NCBI RefSeq assembly: GCF_019797865.1
Contig: NZ_CP081869.1
Coordinates: forward strand, 1,426,001-1,490,000
Source: Chenggangzhangella methanolivorans
Lineage (GTDB): Bacteria > Pseudomonadota > Alphaproteobacteria > Rhizobiales > Methylopilaceae
Direction of reading: 5' to 3'
Length of the DNA: 64,000 nt
Made by a program: the position numbers and the translations under genes. Shown one piece after another: positions 38,704-48,719 of the stretch (positions are counted from its first letter, which is position 1; the number at the start of each line of letters is the position of its first letter). Under the pieces are notes generated by a model. That model was not told the DNA's origin and searched no databases. It saw nothing but the letters and a program-made list of their open reading frames with translations.

Positions 38704-38717
38704 ATGCCGATCGATAT
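38704..38717. promoter_or_regulatory. TetR operator-like site near the repressor start
   Basis: ATGCCGATCGATAT matches ATACCGATTGGTAT of the RND operon at 11 of 14 positions. It lies 17 bases before the TetR start on the other strand. Confidence 0.45.
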
Positions 38718-38759
38718 ATAAATCTCTTGACGCCGCCGGACAAGCGATCCACCTGTTCT

Positions 38760-38773
38760 GTATCAAACGATAC
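38760..38773. promoter_or_regulatory. Perfect palindrome GTATC-AAAC-GATAC before the SDR gene
   Basis: Five-base perfect arms with a 4-base spacer, 17 bases upstream of the SDR ATG. It is the likely binding site of the divergent TetR protein. Confidence 0.6.
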
Positions 38774-38790
38774 AAAAATGGATCACGACC

Positions 38791-39552
38791 ATGTCGAACG
38801 TACAGGAACCCAAGCGCCTCTCGGGAAAGAAGGCGCTCGTCACCGGCGGCAGCCGCGGCATCGGGGCCGCCATCGCGCTCCGGCTCGCGCGGGAAGGCGC
38901 GGACGTCGCGCTCACCTATGAGAAGTCGGCAGAGAAGGCCGAAGCCGTCGCCAAGGAGATTTCGGGGCTCGGCCGCAAGGGCGTCGCGCTCCAGGCCGAC
39001 AGCCGCGACCCGAAGGCGGTCGTCGAGGCCGTGGACCGCGCCGCCAGCGAACTCGGCGGCCTCGACATCCTCGTCAACAACGCCGGCATCGCGCGCGGCG
39101 GTCCGGTGGGCGAATGGTCGCTCGAGGACATCGACGCGCTGCTCGACGTCAACGTCCGCGCCGTCATCGTCGCCTCGCAGGCGGCCGCCAAGCACCTGCC
39201 GGACAATGACGGCCGCATCATCTCGATCGGCTCGGGCCTTGGCGAGCGCGTGCCGTTCCCAGGCGTCACGGTCTATTCGGCCACCAAGGGCGCGGTCGCG
39301 ATCTTCACCAGCGGCCTCGCCCGCGACCTCGGCCCGCGCGGCATCACCGTGAACGTCGTCCAGCCGGGCTCGACCGACACCGAGATGAACCCCGCGGACG
39401 GCGAGACCTCGGCCGGCCAGCTCGCGCTGATGGCGATCCAGAAATACGGCACGCCCGACGACATCGCCGGCGCGGTCGCGTGGCTGGCGAGTTCGGAGGG
39501 CAAGTTCGTCACCGGAGCGCGCATCACGCTCGACGGCGGCGCGATCGCGTGA
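38791..39552 (+). CDS. Short-chain dehydrogenase/reductase
   Basis: 253 residues, intact. Cofactor motif LVTGGSRGIGAAIALRLARE, ILVNNAGIARGGPV, catalytic Ser in IISIGSGLGERVPFPG and YSATKGAVAIFTSGLARDLG with Tyr-x3-Lys. The C-terminus shows ITVNVVQPGSTDTEMNPADG and GARITLDGGAIA. This TetR-SDR pair is a common arrangement for quinone or oxidised-lipid stress enzymes, but the substrate is not evident. Confidence 0.9.
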   Translation: MSNVQEPKRLSGKKALVTGGSRGIGAAIALRLAREGADVALTYEKSAEKAEAVAKEISGLGRKGVALQADSRDPKAVVEAVDRAASELGGLDILVNNAGIARGGPVGEWSLEDIDALLDVNVRAVIVASQAAAKHLPDNDGRIISIGSGLGERVPFPGVTVYSATKGAVAIFTSGLARDLGPRGITVNVVQPGSTDTEMNPADGETSAGQLALMAIQKYGTPDDIAGAVAWLASSEGKFVTGARITLDGGAIA

Positions 39553-39688
39553 CGAAGGCGTCACCCAAACACCGCGCCGGCGGACGATAACGCGCCTCTT
39601 ACGCAAATGTCGGTTTGCCGGCGGAGCATCGCCTGACACCTTCTCGCGGTCGCAAAAGATTCGTGTGCGGTCGCGAGAAGGGGGACAC

Positions 39689-41381
39689 TTGGCGGGACGT
39701 GGTGTGCATCTGGCGCGGGCGCTTGCGCTCGGCGTCGCGTTCGCGTGGGCGGTTCTTCCGGCGCAGGCCCAGCAGGCCTGGCTCGGCGACTGGGCCTCGC
39801 AGAAAGATCGACGAGATCTCCGGCGTCTCCGCGATCGTCGACCCGGCGGCCGCGTTCGCGACGCCGGTCGCGCCCCAGCTCCAGCGCCGCCCCGCGTCCC
39901 CCCCCACCCCCGCCGAGGCGGCGCGCAACGCCGCGACGATCGCGCTCTACAAGGAGACGATCGGCGCGAACTCGCCCGCAAGCTTCGTGTGGAGCGGCGT
40001 CGAGACCGCCAATCCCCTCACCCGCGACGCGCGCTATCGCTGGAACGCGATCGACGACCAGGGCCTGTTCGACGCCGACCGGCGCGCCAGGCTCATCGAC
40101 GGCGTCCGCAATCTCGGCGTCTCGAACCTGCGGATCGGCCTCGCCAACCACGAGATCGACCTCGACGACCCGCAAAGCTGGGCGAGGCACGACGCCTTCG
40201 TGGGCGACCTCGCGGCGGCCGGCCTCAACCTCAGCCTCGACCTGCACCATTTCGGCGTCGAGGACCGGTTCCGCTCCGGCGAGCCGGAGACGAGCTACTA
40301 CCTCCACCCCGACTGGCCGAAATATTTCGCGCGTTTCTCCCGCGAGGCCTTCGCGCGCTACCGCGACAAGATCCGCGCCGTCACCCTGATCAACGAGCCC
40401 GAGACCACGGTCGGCTTCAATTCGCAGATGTGGCACGGCGCCTTTCCGGGCTGGCGCGACCCGCGCCACGACCGCGTCTATGTCGAGCGCGCCTTCGCCA
40501 TCGCGTCGGCGGCGGTCCGGGCCCGCATCGCGATCGAGAAGGAGCTTGCGCGGACCGGCGGTCGCACGCTGTTCATGCACACCGAGGCCGCGGTCTGGAA
40601 GCCGGCCTCCGACGACTTCAACCGCGTGGTCCGCTTCCTGCCGAGCGACCTCATCCTCGGCAAGGAATGGCTGTTCGAGATCGACCTCGACCGGATGGCC
40701 GAGGAGCCGCTCGAATTCCTGGCGCAGGAGGCGGGCAAGGAGTCCGCCGAGAAGCGCCGGACCCGCGAGTGGCTGCTGTCGGCCTACGTGTTCGCCACCG
40801 ACGACGAGGACGAGCAGGCCGAGCGCCTCGAAAAGCTCGTCGGCATGATCGGCTCGCTGCGCAAGCTCCACGAGCGGCTCGCCGAGTCGCACGGCAAGAC
40901 CATGCGCGACGACACCGTGTTCGCGGCCGACTACTACGCGCACAACGAGGCAAAGGGCGCGAGCGGGGCGTGGCTCTCGCCCGAGCCGCAGCTCTACGCC
41001 GCGCAGGCGGCCGTCGGCGAGCGGCGCGGGCTCTACCAGATGATCCGCGACTATCACGACCGCTACCGCATGCCGATGATGATCGGCGAGACCGGCACGC
41101 CGTTCTACGCCTACGGCGCGCGCTGGCACGCCGAGATGCTGCTCGAGACCGCGGCCGCCATGGAGGACGGGACGCCGATGCTCGGCTACACGATCTATCC
41201 GCTGGTCGACACTTATGGCTGGGAGACCGCGCTCTCGGTCGCGAAGTCCAGGACGAGCGTCAACACCGGCGGCGTGTTCGAGCTGTCGCTCGAGCCCCGC
41301 CCCTTCATCCGCGCGCTGCTGAACGGGCTGAACAACCAGACGGCCCAGGCGTCGACCGACTCCGCCGATCAGGTTCAGTGA
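39689..41381 (+). CDS. Secreted glycoside hydrolase-like protein (GH1/GH-A fold), one frameshift
   Basis: The N-terminus (LARALALGVAFAWAVLPAQA) is a signal peptide. The start is TTG 39689 or GTG 39704, after GAGAAGGGGG. A break near 39810 joins this to the main frame. The enzyme part has TIM-barrel GH-A marks: FVWSGVETANP, NLRIGLANHEIDL, the acid/base-like Glu in AVTLINEPETTVGF and the nucleophile-like Glu in MPMMIGETGTPFY. Joined length is about 560 residues. A central charged segment (ATDDEDEQAERLEKLVGMIG) is unusual for GH1. Substrate cannot be assigned; no sugar transporter is nearby. Confidence 0.72.
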
Positions 41382-41509
41382 GGGGACGGGCTTATAAAGG
41401 CGGCGCTGAGACTGTCGCCGCCGAGGGCGGGACGCCCCCCTCAAATGCGCTCAGCCCGTAACGGACGGGCATGTCGTCAGGGCGTCGGCGCTGGAGGCCC
41501 TCACCATTA

Positions 41510-41532
41510 CCCTCTCCCGCGCGCGGGAGAGG
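41510..41532. repeat. Short palindrome, CCCTCTCCCGC / GCGGGAGAGGG
   Basis: Eleven-base perfect arms around a central base pair, in the 215-base gap between the convergent glycosidase-like and ilvE genes. It resembles the tips of dispersed palindromic repeats and may also help terminate both genes. Confidence 0.6.
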
Positions 41533-41596
41533 GGGACTTCAAGCCTCGCGCAAAAGGCGTCGTGCAAAGAGCGGCCCGGCAAGCCGGCGCAGCGTC

Positions 41597-42496
41597 TTAC
41601 TCCGCCGCGACCGCCTTCACATGGGCGCGCACGGCCGCGTCGTAGTCCTCCATCAGCGTCTTGGTGATCGCGCCCGGCGTGAACCGCCACTCAGCGATCT
41701 CCGACACCGGCGTCACTTCCGCCGCCGTGCCGCAGATGAAGCACTCTTCGAAGCCGTCGAGCTCCTCCGGCAGGATCGCGCGCTCCACCACCTCGATGCC
41801 GCGCGCCTTGGCGAGGCCGATGACGGTGCGCCGCGTGATGCCGTCGAGGAAGCAGTCCGGCGTCGGGGTGTGGATGACGCCGTCCTTCACGAAGAACACG
41901 TTGGCGCCGGTGCATTCGGCGACCTGGCCGCGCCAGTCGAGCATCAGCGCGTCGGCGTAGCCCTTCCGCTCGGCGGCGTGCTTCGACAGCGTGCAGATCA
42001 TGTAGAGGCCGGTGGCCTTGGCCTTCGACGGGATCGTGCGCGGATCGGGCCGACGCCATTCGGCGAGGTCGATGCGGATGCCCTTCAAGCGCTCGGCGGG
42101 GTCGAAATAGCTCGGCCACTGCCAGATCGCGATCGCAAGATGAATTTTGTTGTTCTGCGCCGCGACGCCCATCATCTCCGAGCCGCGCCACGCGATCGGG
42201 CGGACATAGGCGTCCTCGAAGCCCTGCTTGGCCAGCGTCTCGACGCAGGCGCGGTCGATCTCCTCGACCGTGTAGGGAATGTCGAAGCCGAGCAGCTTGC
42301 CGCTATCGATCAGGCGCTGATTGTGCTCGCGCATCTTGAAGATCTGCCCGGCATAGGCGCGCTCGCCCTCGAACACGGCGCTCGCGTAATGCAGGCCGTG
42401 GGTCAGCACGTGGACGTTGGCGTCCGCCCACGGCACGAACTTGCCGTCGTACCAGATGACGCCGTCGCGGCTGTCGAAGGGCTGCTGGTCGGCCAT
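41597..42496 (-). CDS. ilvE: Branched-chain amino acid aminotransferase
   Basis: 299 residues, intact, from ATG 42496. Fold-type IV marks are WADANVHVLTHGLHYASAVF, the PLP lysine in IPSKAKATGLYMICTLSK, and AECTGANVFFVKDGVIHTPT with DCFLDGITRRTVIGLAKARG. It performs the last step of Leu, Ile and Val synthesis (and the first of their breakdown) using glutamate/2-oxoglutarate. It is divergent from the MarR gene at 42762, an arrangement conserved in Hyphomicrobiales. Confidence 0.95.
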   Translation of the reverse strand: MADQQPFDSRDGVIWYDGKFVPWADANVHVLTHGLHYASAVFEGERAYAGQIFKMREHNQRLIDSGKLLGFDIPYTVEEIDRACVETLAKQGFEDAYVRPIAWRGSEMMGVAAQNNKIHLAIAIWQWPSYFDPAERLKGIRIDLAEWRRPDPRTIPSKAKATGLYMICTLSKHAAERKGYADALMLDWRGQVAECTGANVFFVKDGVIHTPTPDCFLDGITRRTVIGLAKARGIEVVERAILPEELDGFEECFICGTAAEVTPVSEIAEWRFTPGAITKTLMEDYDAAVRAHVKAVAAE

Positions 42497-42761
42497 CGCC
42501 TGGCTCCTCGAGACTGTTGTCTTGGCCGGGCTGTCGCCGGCTTCGGGTGTTCGAACGTGTTTCGCGACCGCGGACGATCCTCCCTTCGGAGGCTCGGCGC
42601 AACCGTCGACCCTTATGAAACGGCGGTTTTGCGTCGTCCGCGCGGAGCCGATATCGTCGCCGGAACGGCGGTCCGGGACAGGCCCGACGCCGAAAGACCG
42701 TCGGCGCGGACGGCTCCGACGCGACCGCCGCAACATGGCGACAGGATCGAAATAAGTCAAC

Positions 42762-43295
42762 ATGGCTGACGTAATTTCGACTGAGCGACCTGCCGCCGCG
42801 CCGCGGGACGAGATGTCCGCGGACGCCGACAAACCGGCGTTCGACGTGATCGAGCTGCTGTTTTTCGCCTATCGCGACTTCGTGCGCGATCCCGACGAGG
42901 AGCTGACCGCCTACGGTTTCGGCCGCGCGCACCACCGGGTCCTGCACTTCGTCGACCGCAATCCGGGCCTGCGCGTCACCGAGCTGCTCGACATTCTCAA
43001 GATCACCAAGCAGAGCCTCGGCCGCGTGCTGCGCGAGCTCGTCGACAAGGGCTTCATCACCCAGCGCGAGGGCGCGGCCGACCGGCGCCAGCGCCTGCTG
43101 TTCGTGACCGAGCGCGGCGACCGCCTCGCGCGCGAGCTCGCCCGGCTCCAGACCCGGCGCGTCAGCCACGCGCTCTCCACCCTCGACGCGCGCGAACAGG
43201 AGGCGGTGCGCCGCTTCCTGTTCGAGATCATCGAACCCGAGGAGCGCTCGAAGGTGTCGGCCGTCAGCGGCGCCGAGATTCCGCCCCGGCGGTGA
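42762..43295 (+). CDS. MarR-family transcriptional regulator
   Basis: 177 residues, intact. The winged helix reads RAHHRVLHFVDRNPGLRVTE, then LLDILKITKQSLGRVLRELV and DKGFITQREGAADRRQRLLF with the wing DRRQ motif typical of MarR proteins. Divergent from ilvE and 165 bases upstream of the response-regulator gene. The interval to that gene contains a palindromic repeat. Confidence 0.88.
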   Translation: MADVISTERPAAAPRDEMSADADKPAFDVIELLFFAYRDFVRDPDEELTAYGFGRAHHRVLHFVDRNPGLRVTELLDILKITKQSLGRVLRELVDKGFITQREGAADRRQRLLFVTERGDRLARELARLQTRRVSHALSTLDAREQEAVRRFLFEIIEPEERSKVSAVSGAEIPPRR

Positions 43296-43337
43296 GGCGG
43301 GCGAGGGAACGTGATGGGGCGATCGAGCCCGAAACAC

Positions 43338-43433
43338 CTCGTCAGGCCCGGCGAAGCCGGGTATCCACGACGTCGGCTGGCTGAGCCCGACGACGACGTC
43401 GTGGTCGCCCGAGACGAGCTCGGGCATGACGAG
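43338..43433. repeat. Imperfect palindromic repeat between marR-type and response-regulator genes
   Basis: The left part (CTCGTCAGGCCCGG.., through CCACGACGTCG) pairs imperfectly over about 38 bases with the right part ending GGGCATGACGAG. It is the dispersed CGTCATGCCCG type seen in many alphaproteobacteria. Confidence 0.65.
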
Positions 43434-43460
43434 GGACGCAGAGTGACGGTCCGATAGCCC

Positions 43461-44171
43461 ATGCCCGCAGCGCAGCCCCTTCCAGACGACGCCTCCCATC
43501 TCCTCGTGGTCGACGACGACGGCCGCATCCGCAGCCTGCTGCACCGTTTCCTCAGCCAGAACGGCTACCGCGTCACGGTCGCGGCCTCGGCGGCGGAAGC
43601 GCGGCAGAAGCTCGACAGCCTGGCGTTCGACCTCTTGGTGCTCGACGTCATGATGCCGGGCGAGAACGGGCTCGACCTCGCCCGCGCCGTCCGCGCCCGC
43701 TCCTCGGTCCCGATCCTGATGCTGACCGCGCGCTCGGAGGCCGACGACCGCATCGCGGGCCTCGAGACCGGGGCCGACGACTATCTGACCAAGCCCTTCG
43801 ATCCGCGCGAGCTGCTGCTGCGCGTCGGCGGCATCCTGCGCCGCTCCAACGCCTCGAACGGCGCGACGGCGTCCGAGCCCGAGGTGCGCTTCGGTCCGTT
43901 CTCCTTCCACCGCGGCCGCGGAGAGCTGAAGCGGGCCGACGAGGTCATCCGCCTCACCGACCGCGAGCGCGACCTGCTCGCAGCCCTCGCCGAGCGCCCG
44001 GGCCAGACGGTGCCGCGCTCGGCGATCGCGGGCGACGACGCCGCCCCCGGCGACCGCGCGGTCGACGTCGTGGTGACCCGGCTTCGCCGCAAGATCGAGA
44101 CCGACCCGGCCAACCCCATCCTGCTGCAGACCGTGCGCGGCATGGGCTACCGCCTGCTGACCGACGAATGA
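43461..44171 (+). CDS. OmpR-family response regulator
   Basis: 236 residues, intact. The receiver domain has the acidic pair in LLVVDDDGRI, phospho-acceptor Asp about residue 62 in LLVLDVMMPGENGLDLARAV, and Lys in DDYLTKPFDPRELLLRV. The winged-helix output domain follows (LTDRERDLLAALAERPGQTV, VVTRLRRKIETDPANPILLQ, VRGMGYRLLTDE). Its stop overlaps the kinase start by 4 bases (ATGA). Target genes unknown; the closest general type is the OmpR/FeuP group. Confidence 0.92.
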   Translation: MPAAQPLPDDASHLLVVDDDGRIRSLLHRFLSQNGYRVTVAASAAEARQKLDSLAFDLLVLDVMMPGENGLDLARAVRARSSVPILMLTARSEADDRIAGLETGADDYLTKPFDPRELLLRVGGILRRSNASNGATASEPEVRFGPFSFHRGRGELKRADEVIRLTDRERDLLAALAERPGQTVPRSAIAGDDAAPGDRAVDVVVTRLRRKIETDPANPILLQTVRGMGYRLLTDE

Positions 44172-45580
44172 GCGCGCGCGAGGCCCCGGACCAGATCGCG
44201 GAGCGCGCGGACCGGCCGGCCCGACCGTCGGGCGGCCTCGCCAACCTCCGCCGCGGCTTCAACGACTTCCTCGAGCGCGTGATGCCGACGGGCCTCTATC
44301 CGCGCTCGCTCATCATCATCATCGCGCCTGTCGTGCTGCTGCAGGGCGCGGTCGCATTCCTGTTCATGGAGCGCCACTACGAGCTCGTCACCAAGCGGCT
44401 CGCCACCGCCGTCGGCCAGGACATCGCGGCGCTGATCGAGCTGCGCGCCGCCGATCCCGGACCGGAGGAGGAGCGCCGGCTCGAACGCATCGCGCGCGAA
44501 AAGCTTTCGCTGCAGGTCGAGTTCCTGCCCTACCAGCCGCTGCCGCCGGCGCGGCCGAAGCCGTTCTTCTCGATCGTCGATGCCTCGCTCCTGCGCGAGA
44601 TCACCGACGAGGTGAAGCGCCCGATCTGGATCGACACGGTCGGCCGCTCGAACTTCGTCGAGATCCGGGTCGACCTCGGCGACGCGGTGATGAAGGTGCT
44701 GGCCAAGCGCAGCCAGTCCTACGCCTCCAACAGCCACATCTTCCTCATCTGGATGGTGGCGGCCTCGGCGGTGCTGCTCGGCATCGCGATCGTGTTTCTC
44801 AAGAAGCAGATCCGCCCGATCCTCGCGCTCTCGGAGGCCGCCGAGAGCTTCGGCAAGGGCCGCGACGCGCCGGAGTTCAAGGTGAAGGGCGCGCGCGAGG
44901 TGCGGCTCGCGGCCGTCTCCTTCATCGACATGCGCAACCGCATCGAGCGCGCCATGGAGCAGCGCACCACCATGCTGGCGGGCGTCTCCCACGACCTGCG
45001 CACCATCCTCACGCGCTTCCGGCTGCAGCTCGCCATGCTGGACGAGAGCCCCGAGGTCGAGGAATTGAACCGCGACGTCGAGGAGATGAGCCGCATGCTC
45101 GAGGCCTACATGGCCTTCGTGCGCGGCGACGCCGGCGAGGCGGCTTCGGCCACCGACATTCCCGCGATGCTCGACGACCTGAAGCGCGGCGCCGAGCATC
45201 ATGGCGTCTCGGCGAGCGTCGAGACCCATGGCCAGCCGATCGCGATGGTGCGGCCCGACGCCTTCCGCCGCTGCCTGCAGAATCTGGTGGCGAACGCCAC
45301 GCGGTACGCCCGCCGCATCGCCATCACGGCGGTCCATGACGGGCGCCGGCTCGAGGTGCGGATCGACGACGACGGGCCCGGCATCCCGATGGAGATGCGC
45401 GAGGAGGCGTTCCGCCCGTTCCTGCGCCTCGACGAGAGCCGCACCCAGGCCGGCGACGGCGGCTCTTCGGGGCTTGGCCTTGCGATCACCCGCGACATCG
45501 CCCGCAGCCACGGCGGCGACGTCACGCTGGAGGCGAGCCCGCTCGGAGGCTTGCGGGCGGTGGTGCGCGTGCCAGCCTAG
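44168..45580 (+). CDS. Sensor histidine kinase (EnvZ-like)
   Basis: 470 residues, intact. A cytoplasmic N-terminus leads to TM1 (SLIIIIAPVVLLQGAVAFLF, about 48-66), a periplasmic sensor region of about 125 residues, and TM2 (IFLIWMVAASAVLLGIAIVF). Next come a HAMP segment, the H-box MLAGVSHDLRTILTRFRLQL, the N-box LQNLVANATRYARRI and the G-boxes DDDGPGIP and GLGLAITRDI. The usual HDLRTPLTR has Ile in place of Pro, which in EnvZ-type kinases is a position that affects phosphatase activity. Paired with the upstream response regulator. Confidence 0.92.
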   Translation: MSAREAPDQIAERADRPARPSGGLANLRRGFNDFLERVMPTGLYPRSLIIIIAPVVLLQGAVAFLFMERHYELVTKRLATAVGQDIAALIELRAADPGPEEERRLERIAREKLSLQVEFLPYQPLPPARPKPFFSIVDASLLREITDEVKRPIWIDTVGRSNFVEIRVDLGDAVMKVLAKRSQSYASNSHIFLIWMVAASAVLLGIAIVFLKKQIRPILALSEAAESFGKGRDAPEFKVKGAREVRLAAVSFIDMRNRIERAMEQRTTMLAGVSHDLRTILTRFRLQLAMLDESPEVEELNRDVEEMSRMLEAYMAFVRGDAGEAASATDIPAMLDDLKRGAEHHGVSASVETHGQPIAMVRPDAFRRCLQNLVANATRYARRIAITAVHDGRRLEVRIDDDGPGIPMEMREEAFRPFLRLDESRTQAGDGGSSGLGLAITRDIARSHGGDVTLEASPLGGLRAVVRVPA

Positions 45581-45641
45581 GGCGAAGCGGCGGCGATGAG
45601 GCCGCGCCGCCCGTCCGAGGCGACGCTCCCGCGACCCCGCC

Positions 45642-45681
45642 CGTCATTCCGGCCGCAGCGAAGCGGAGAGCCGGGATGACG
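45642..45681. repeat. Short dispersed repeat, CGTCATTCCGGCC.. with inverted ends
   Basis: Forty bases with CGTCATTCC at one end and GGGATGACG at the other, around a short GCAGCGAAGCGGAGAG core. This is a widely dispersed alphaproteobacterial palindrome, here between two convergent genes. Confidence 0.65.
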
Positions 45682-45698
45682 GCAGAGGAGGCCCCCGC

Positions 45699-46058
45699 CT
45701 AGAACATCCGCCCGCCGTTCGGCGTCTCGACAGTCGGCGACAGCAGCACCACCTCGCCGGCCGCGTCCGGCACGCCGAGCGTCAGCACCTCGGACATCAC
45801 CGGCCCGATCTGGCGCGGCGGGAAATTCACGACCGCGACCACCTGCCTCCCGACCAGCGTCTCGGGCGCGTAGTGCTTGGTGATCTGCGCCGAGGAGCGC
45901 TTCACCCCGATCTCCGGACCGAAATCGATCCGGAGCTTGATCGCGGGCTTGCGCGCCTCGGGAAACGGCTCGGCTTCGACGATCGTCCCGACCCGGACGT
46001 CGACCTTGAGGAAGTCGTCGAACGCGATCCTTTCCGCGGCCGCCCCCTCCCCGCTCAC
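45699..46058 (-). CDS. csaA: tRNA-binding domain protein, CsaA-like
   Basis: 119 residues, intact, from GTG 46058, which overlaps the TetR stop (GTGA). The OB-fold tRNA-binding domain is clear: [40 protein letters not shown] and [20 protein letters not shown], ending NGGRMF. CsaA proteins are dimeric with proposed chaperone or secretion-related roles. Co-transcribed after the TetR gene. Confidence 0.88.
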   Translation of the reverse strand: MSGEGAAAERIAFDDFLKVDVRVGTIVEAEPFPEARKPAIKLRIDFGPEIGVKRSSAQITKHYAPETLVGRQVVAVVNFPPRQIGPVMSEVLTLGVPDAAGEVVLLSPTVETPNGGRMF

Positions 46059-46780
46059 GCGGCGGTCGCCACGTCGTCGTCCTTGTCGCGGCGCCCGCCG
46101 CGGCCGAGCACGCGCTCGAAAGCCTCGCGGAACGGCGCGGTCAGGCGCCCGAAATCGTCGGCGCGGCGCGCGAGGCTCTCGGCGCGGCGAAGCTCCGCGT
46201 CGAGCGCCTTCATGGTGCGCGCGAGCCCCTCGTCGGGATCGTTGAGGAAGGTCTCGAACACCCGCGCGAGAACCAGCACCAGGCCCTGGGCGCGCGCGGT
46301 CCCGACCGGCCCGGCCTCCTGCACGCCGGCCGCCGCCAGCATCCACTGCATCGACGACACCGCGACTTGGTTCATGGAGGCCGCGCCCAGCGGATCGGCC
46401 CGCAGGCCGTCGCGCACCGAACGCAGCGCCTCGCGATGATCTCTGAGCGCCTCGAAGCGGCGCATCAGCACGTCGAACAGGCGCTCGCGCACCGGCTCGT
46501 CGGCCATGTCCTTGACGTCATGGGCGAGCACGTCGAGGTCGACCTGCCGCACGAAGCCGGCGAGAATCGCGCCCTTCGACGGGAACAGCCCGCGAAGCTC
46601 GGCGAGCGACACGCCGGAGGCGGACGCGACGTCGGAGAGCCCGACGTCGTTCCAGCGCCGGACCGCGAGCAGGTCCATCAGCGCCGCGACGATCTTCTCG
46701 CGCGGATCGGCGGGCTTGGGCTGGGGCGCGGCGGCCGCGTCGTCGAGACCGCCGGCGGGGTCGGAGGGCTTGCGGGCCAT
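46055..46780 (-). CDS. TetR-family regulator
   Basis: About 241 residues from ATG 46780 ([11 protein letters not shown]); a longer start at 46810 is possible. The Ala/Pro-rich N-terminal leader precedes the helix-turn-helix [20 protein letters not shown] then [20 protein letters not shown]. The C-terminal region ([20 protein letters not shown]) belongs to the COQ9-like/TetR group common in alphaproteobacteria. Stop and csaA start overlap. Confidence 0.8.
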   Translation of the reverse strand: MARKPSDPAGGLDDAAAAPQPKPADPREKIVAALMDLLAVRRWNDVGLSDVASASGVSLAELRGLFPSKGAILAGFVRQVDLDVLAHDVKDMADEPVRERLFDVLMRRFEALRDHREALRSVRDGLRADPLGAASMNQVAVSSMQWMLAAAGVQEAGPVGTARAQGLVLVLARVFETFLNDPDEGLARTMKALDAELRRAESLARRADDFGRLTAPFREAFERVLGRGGRRDKDDDVATAA

Positions 46781-46891
46781 GGGCGTCGGATCTCCTGGCT
46801 GTCGAAACATGCCGAGGAAACATAGGAGCGTGACGGCCTCACGTCCAAATCCGGACGGCGGACGTCGCCGCCCGCCTCCGTCCGCGCAGGT

Positions 46892-48631
46892 TCAGAACCG
46901 GTAGGCCATCCGGCACGCGCCCCAGTGCCGGCCGTTGACGCGGATCGGGGCGTCGATCTCGCGCACCATCACCACCGCGCCGCCCACCATGCGGCGATAG
47001 ACCTGCACGGTCGCCGGCCGCGTCGAGCGCGCGGCGGTGATGCCGGTGCGGTCGTCGAAGATGCGGCGGTTGCGGCAGTTGGCGTCGTTCCACACCGGGT
47101 CGCCGGGCCGCTGGGGATGACTGACCTTGAGGTTGTGGATCGGCAGGAAGCCGTTCCGGTCGGTGAGGATGCAGAACATCATCGCGGGGTCGGCGGCGAG
47201 CTCGGCCTCGATCATGTCCTGCAGCAGCCGCTCGAGCGGGGCCACCGCGTCGGTGAGATATTGCTGCGGCTCGGAGCCTGCGATCGGCCGGTAGTCGGCG
47301 TCGAAGAGCGCCTGCTCGCGCAAGGTCCCGGCCTCGATCTCGCGCGTCATGGCGGCGGCGGCGCGGGCCGCGACGTCCTTGGCGCGCGCGACGAGCGGGG
47401 CGTAGCGCGCCTCGACCTCCCCGAGCGTCGCGGCGAGTCGCGCGGCGGCGTCGGGCTCAAGGCGATCGAACGCGCAATGCAGCCCCATTGGGCTCACCTC
47501 CGCGACCCGGACCATGACGTCGCCGATCCCCTCGATCGCGAGGCTCAGGCGGCGGCCGGCCTCGACCGCCGGCTCGACCGCGCCGACAAGCACCCCGCCC
47601 TGGCTCAGATCCATGGTGCGGGTCGCGCGGCCGTCGGCGAGCCGCACGTCGAGCTCTACGGGGAAGCGGTCATGCCGGCGCCGGTCGCCGAGTTCGCTCT
47701 GGCGGATGACGGCGACGAAGCGGCGGCCGAGCGCCCCGGCCTCGTCGGCGGCGCGCACGGCGGCGGCCTCCATGGCGATCGCGCGCGCGTCGAGCTCGAG
47801 CGTGGCGAGGCTCGCGGCCCCCGCCTCGAGGCTGACCTCGGCGGCCGACGCCGACACCCGGGCGGCGTCCTCCACGATGTGGGCGACGGTGAGCGCGTGG
47901 TCCTCGGCGACGCCCTTCACGGTCTCGAAGGTCGGCCGCAGCGCGTCGATCGCGAGCGCCGCGGCTTCGGTCGCCTGCGCCGAGGCGCGCGCGCCGTCGC
48001 GCATTCTGGCGATCCGCGCCTTCACGTCGTCGGCCGCCGACGCCGTCTGGATCGAGAGCGCCTTCACTTCCTTGGCCACGATCGCGAAGCCCCGGCCGGC
48101 GTCGCCCGCGCGCGCGGCCTCGATAGCGGCGTTGAGCGCCAGAAGGCTCGTCTGCGCCGCGATCGCCGAGATCGCGTCGACGATGCCGGAGATCTCCTGG
48201 CTCGCCTCGCCGAGCGAAGAGATCAGCGCGCGCGCCTCCTCGCCCCGCTCGCCTGCGCTTTCGAGCGAGACGAGCGCCGTCCGCATCGCGGCGTCGATCC
48301 GCTCGGAGGCGAGCGCCAGCGCCTCGGCGCCGCGCGCGAAGCCGTCGGCGCCGTCGGCTGCGAGCCGCGAGCGTTCGGCGAGGTCGGCGGTCTGGGCGCG
48401 GATGCCCGCGATCCCCGCCTGCATGTCGGCGGTCTCGGCGCGCGCGAGCGCGATCGACGCGCCGACCTTCCCGATCGCGGAGGAGACGTCGGCCTCGATG
48501 AGGTCGAGCGCGTCCGGTCCCCCGGCCGCGACGACGGCCTCGGCGCGCGCCGCCGGCTCCGGCTCGCGCAAGGCGGCCAGGTCGGGCTCCGGCGCCCGCG
48601 GGCGCTTGAACTGAAGAAGGCTGAAGCTCAT
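46892..48631 (-). CDS. Cytoplasmic methyl-accepting chemotaxis protein with PilZ domain and C-terminal sensor region
   Basis: 579 residues from ATG 48631 (MSFSLLQFK), intact, with no signal peptide or membrane helix. The MCP signalling hairpin comes first, with the conserved tip [20 protein letters not shown] and [21 protein letters not shown] PilZ domain follows (about 330-420): [20 protein letters not shown] with the RxxxR c-di-GMP motif, and [14 protein letters not shown] with the (D/N)xSxxG motif. The C-terminus is a conserved MCP-associated sensory region ([45 protein letters not shown]). The order, signalling part first and sensor last, is the reverse of classical receptors. It probably couples c-di-GMP and a soluble cue to CheA. 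Confidence 0.9.
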   Translation of the reverse strand: MSFSLLQFKRPRAPEPDLAALREPEPAARAEAVVAAGGPDALDLIEADVSSAIGKVGASIALARAETADMQAGIAGIRAQTADLAERSRLAADGADGFARGAEALALASERIDAAMRTALVSLESAGERGEEARALISSLGEASQEISGIVDAISAIAAQTSLLALNAAIEAARAGDAGRGFAIVAKEVKALSIQTASAADDVKARIARMRDGARASAQATEAAALAIDALRPTFETVKGVAEDHALTVAHIVEDAARVSASAAEVSLEAGAASLATLELDARAIAMEAAAVRAADEAGALGRRFVAVIRQSELGDRRRHDRFPVELDVRLADGRATRTMDLSQGGVLVGAVEPAVEAGRRLSLAIEGIGDVMVRVAEVSPMGLHCAFDRLEPDAAARLAATLGEVEARYAPLVARAKDVAARAAAAMTREIEAGTLREQALFDADYRPIAGSEPQQYLTDAVAPLERLLQDMIEAELAADPAMMFCILTDRNGFLPIHNLKVSHPQRPGDPVWNDANCRNRRIFDDRTGITAARSTRPATVQVYRRMVGGAVVMVREIDAPIRVNGRHWGACRMAYRF

Positions 48632-48719
48632 GGCCGTGAGGCTAGGCACGGCCGGGCTAACCGGCGGTAAACCGCCGGAGTGGTCCCGAAGTGCGGTTCT
48701 TGCAGCGCAAAATAGAAAC

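Noticed and set aside
46925..48670. 581-codon frame antisense to the chemoreceptor
   Set aside because: Shadow of the MCP-PilZ gene, with no family resemblance.
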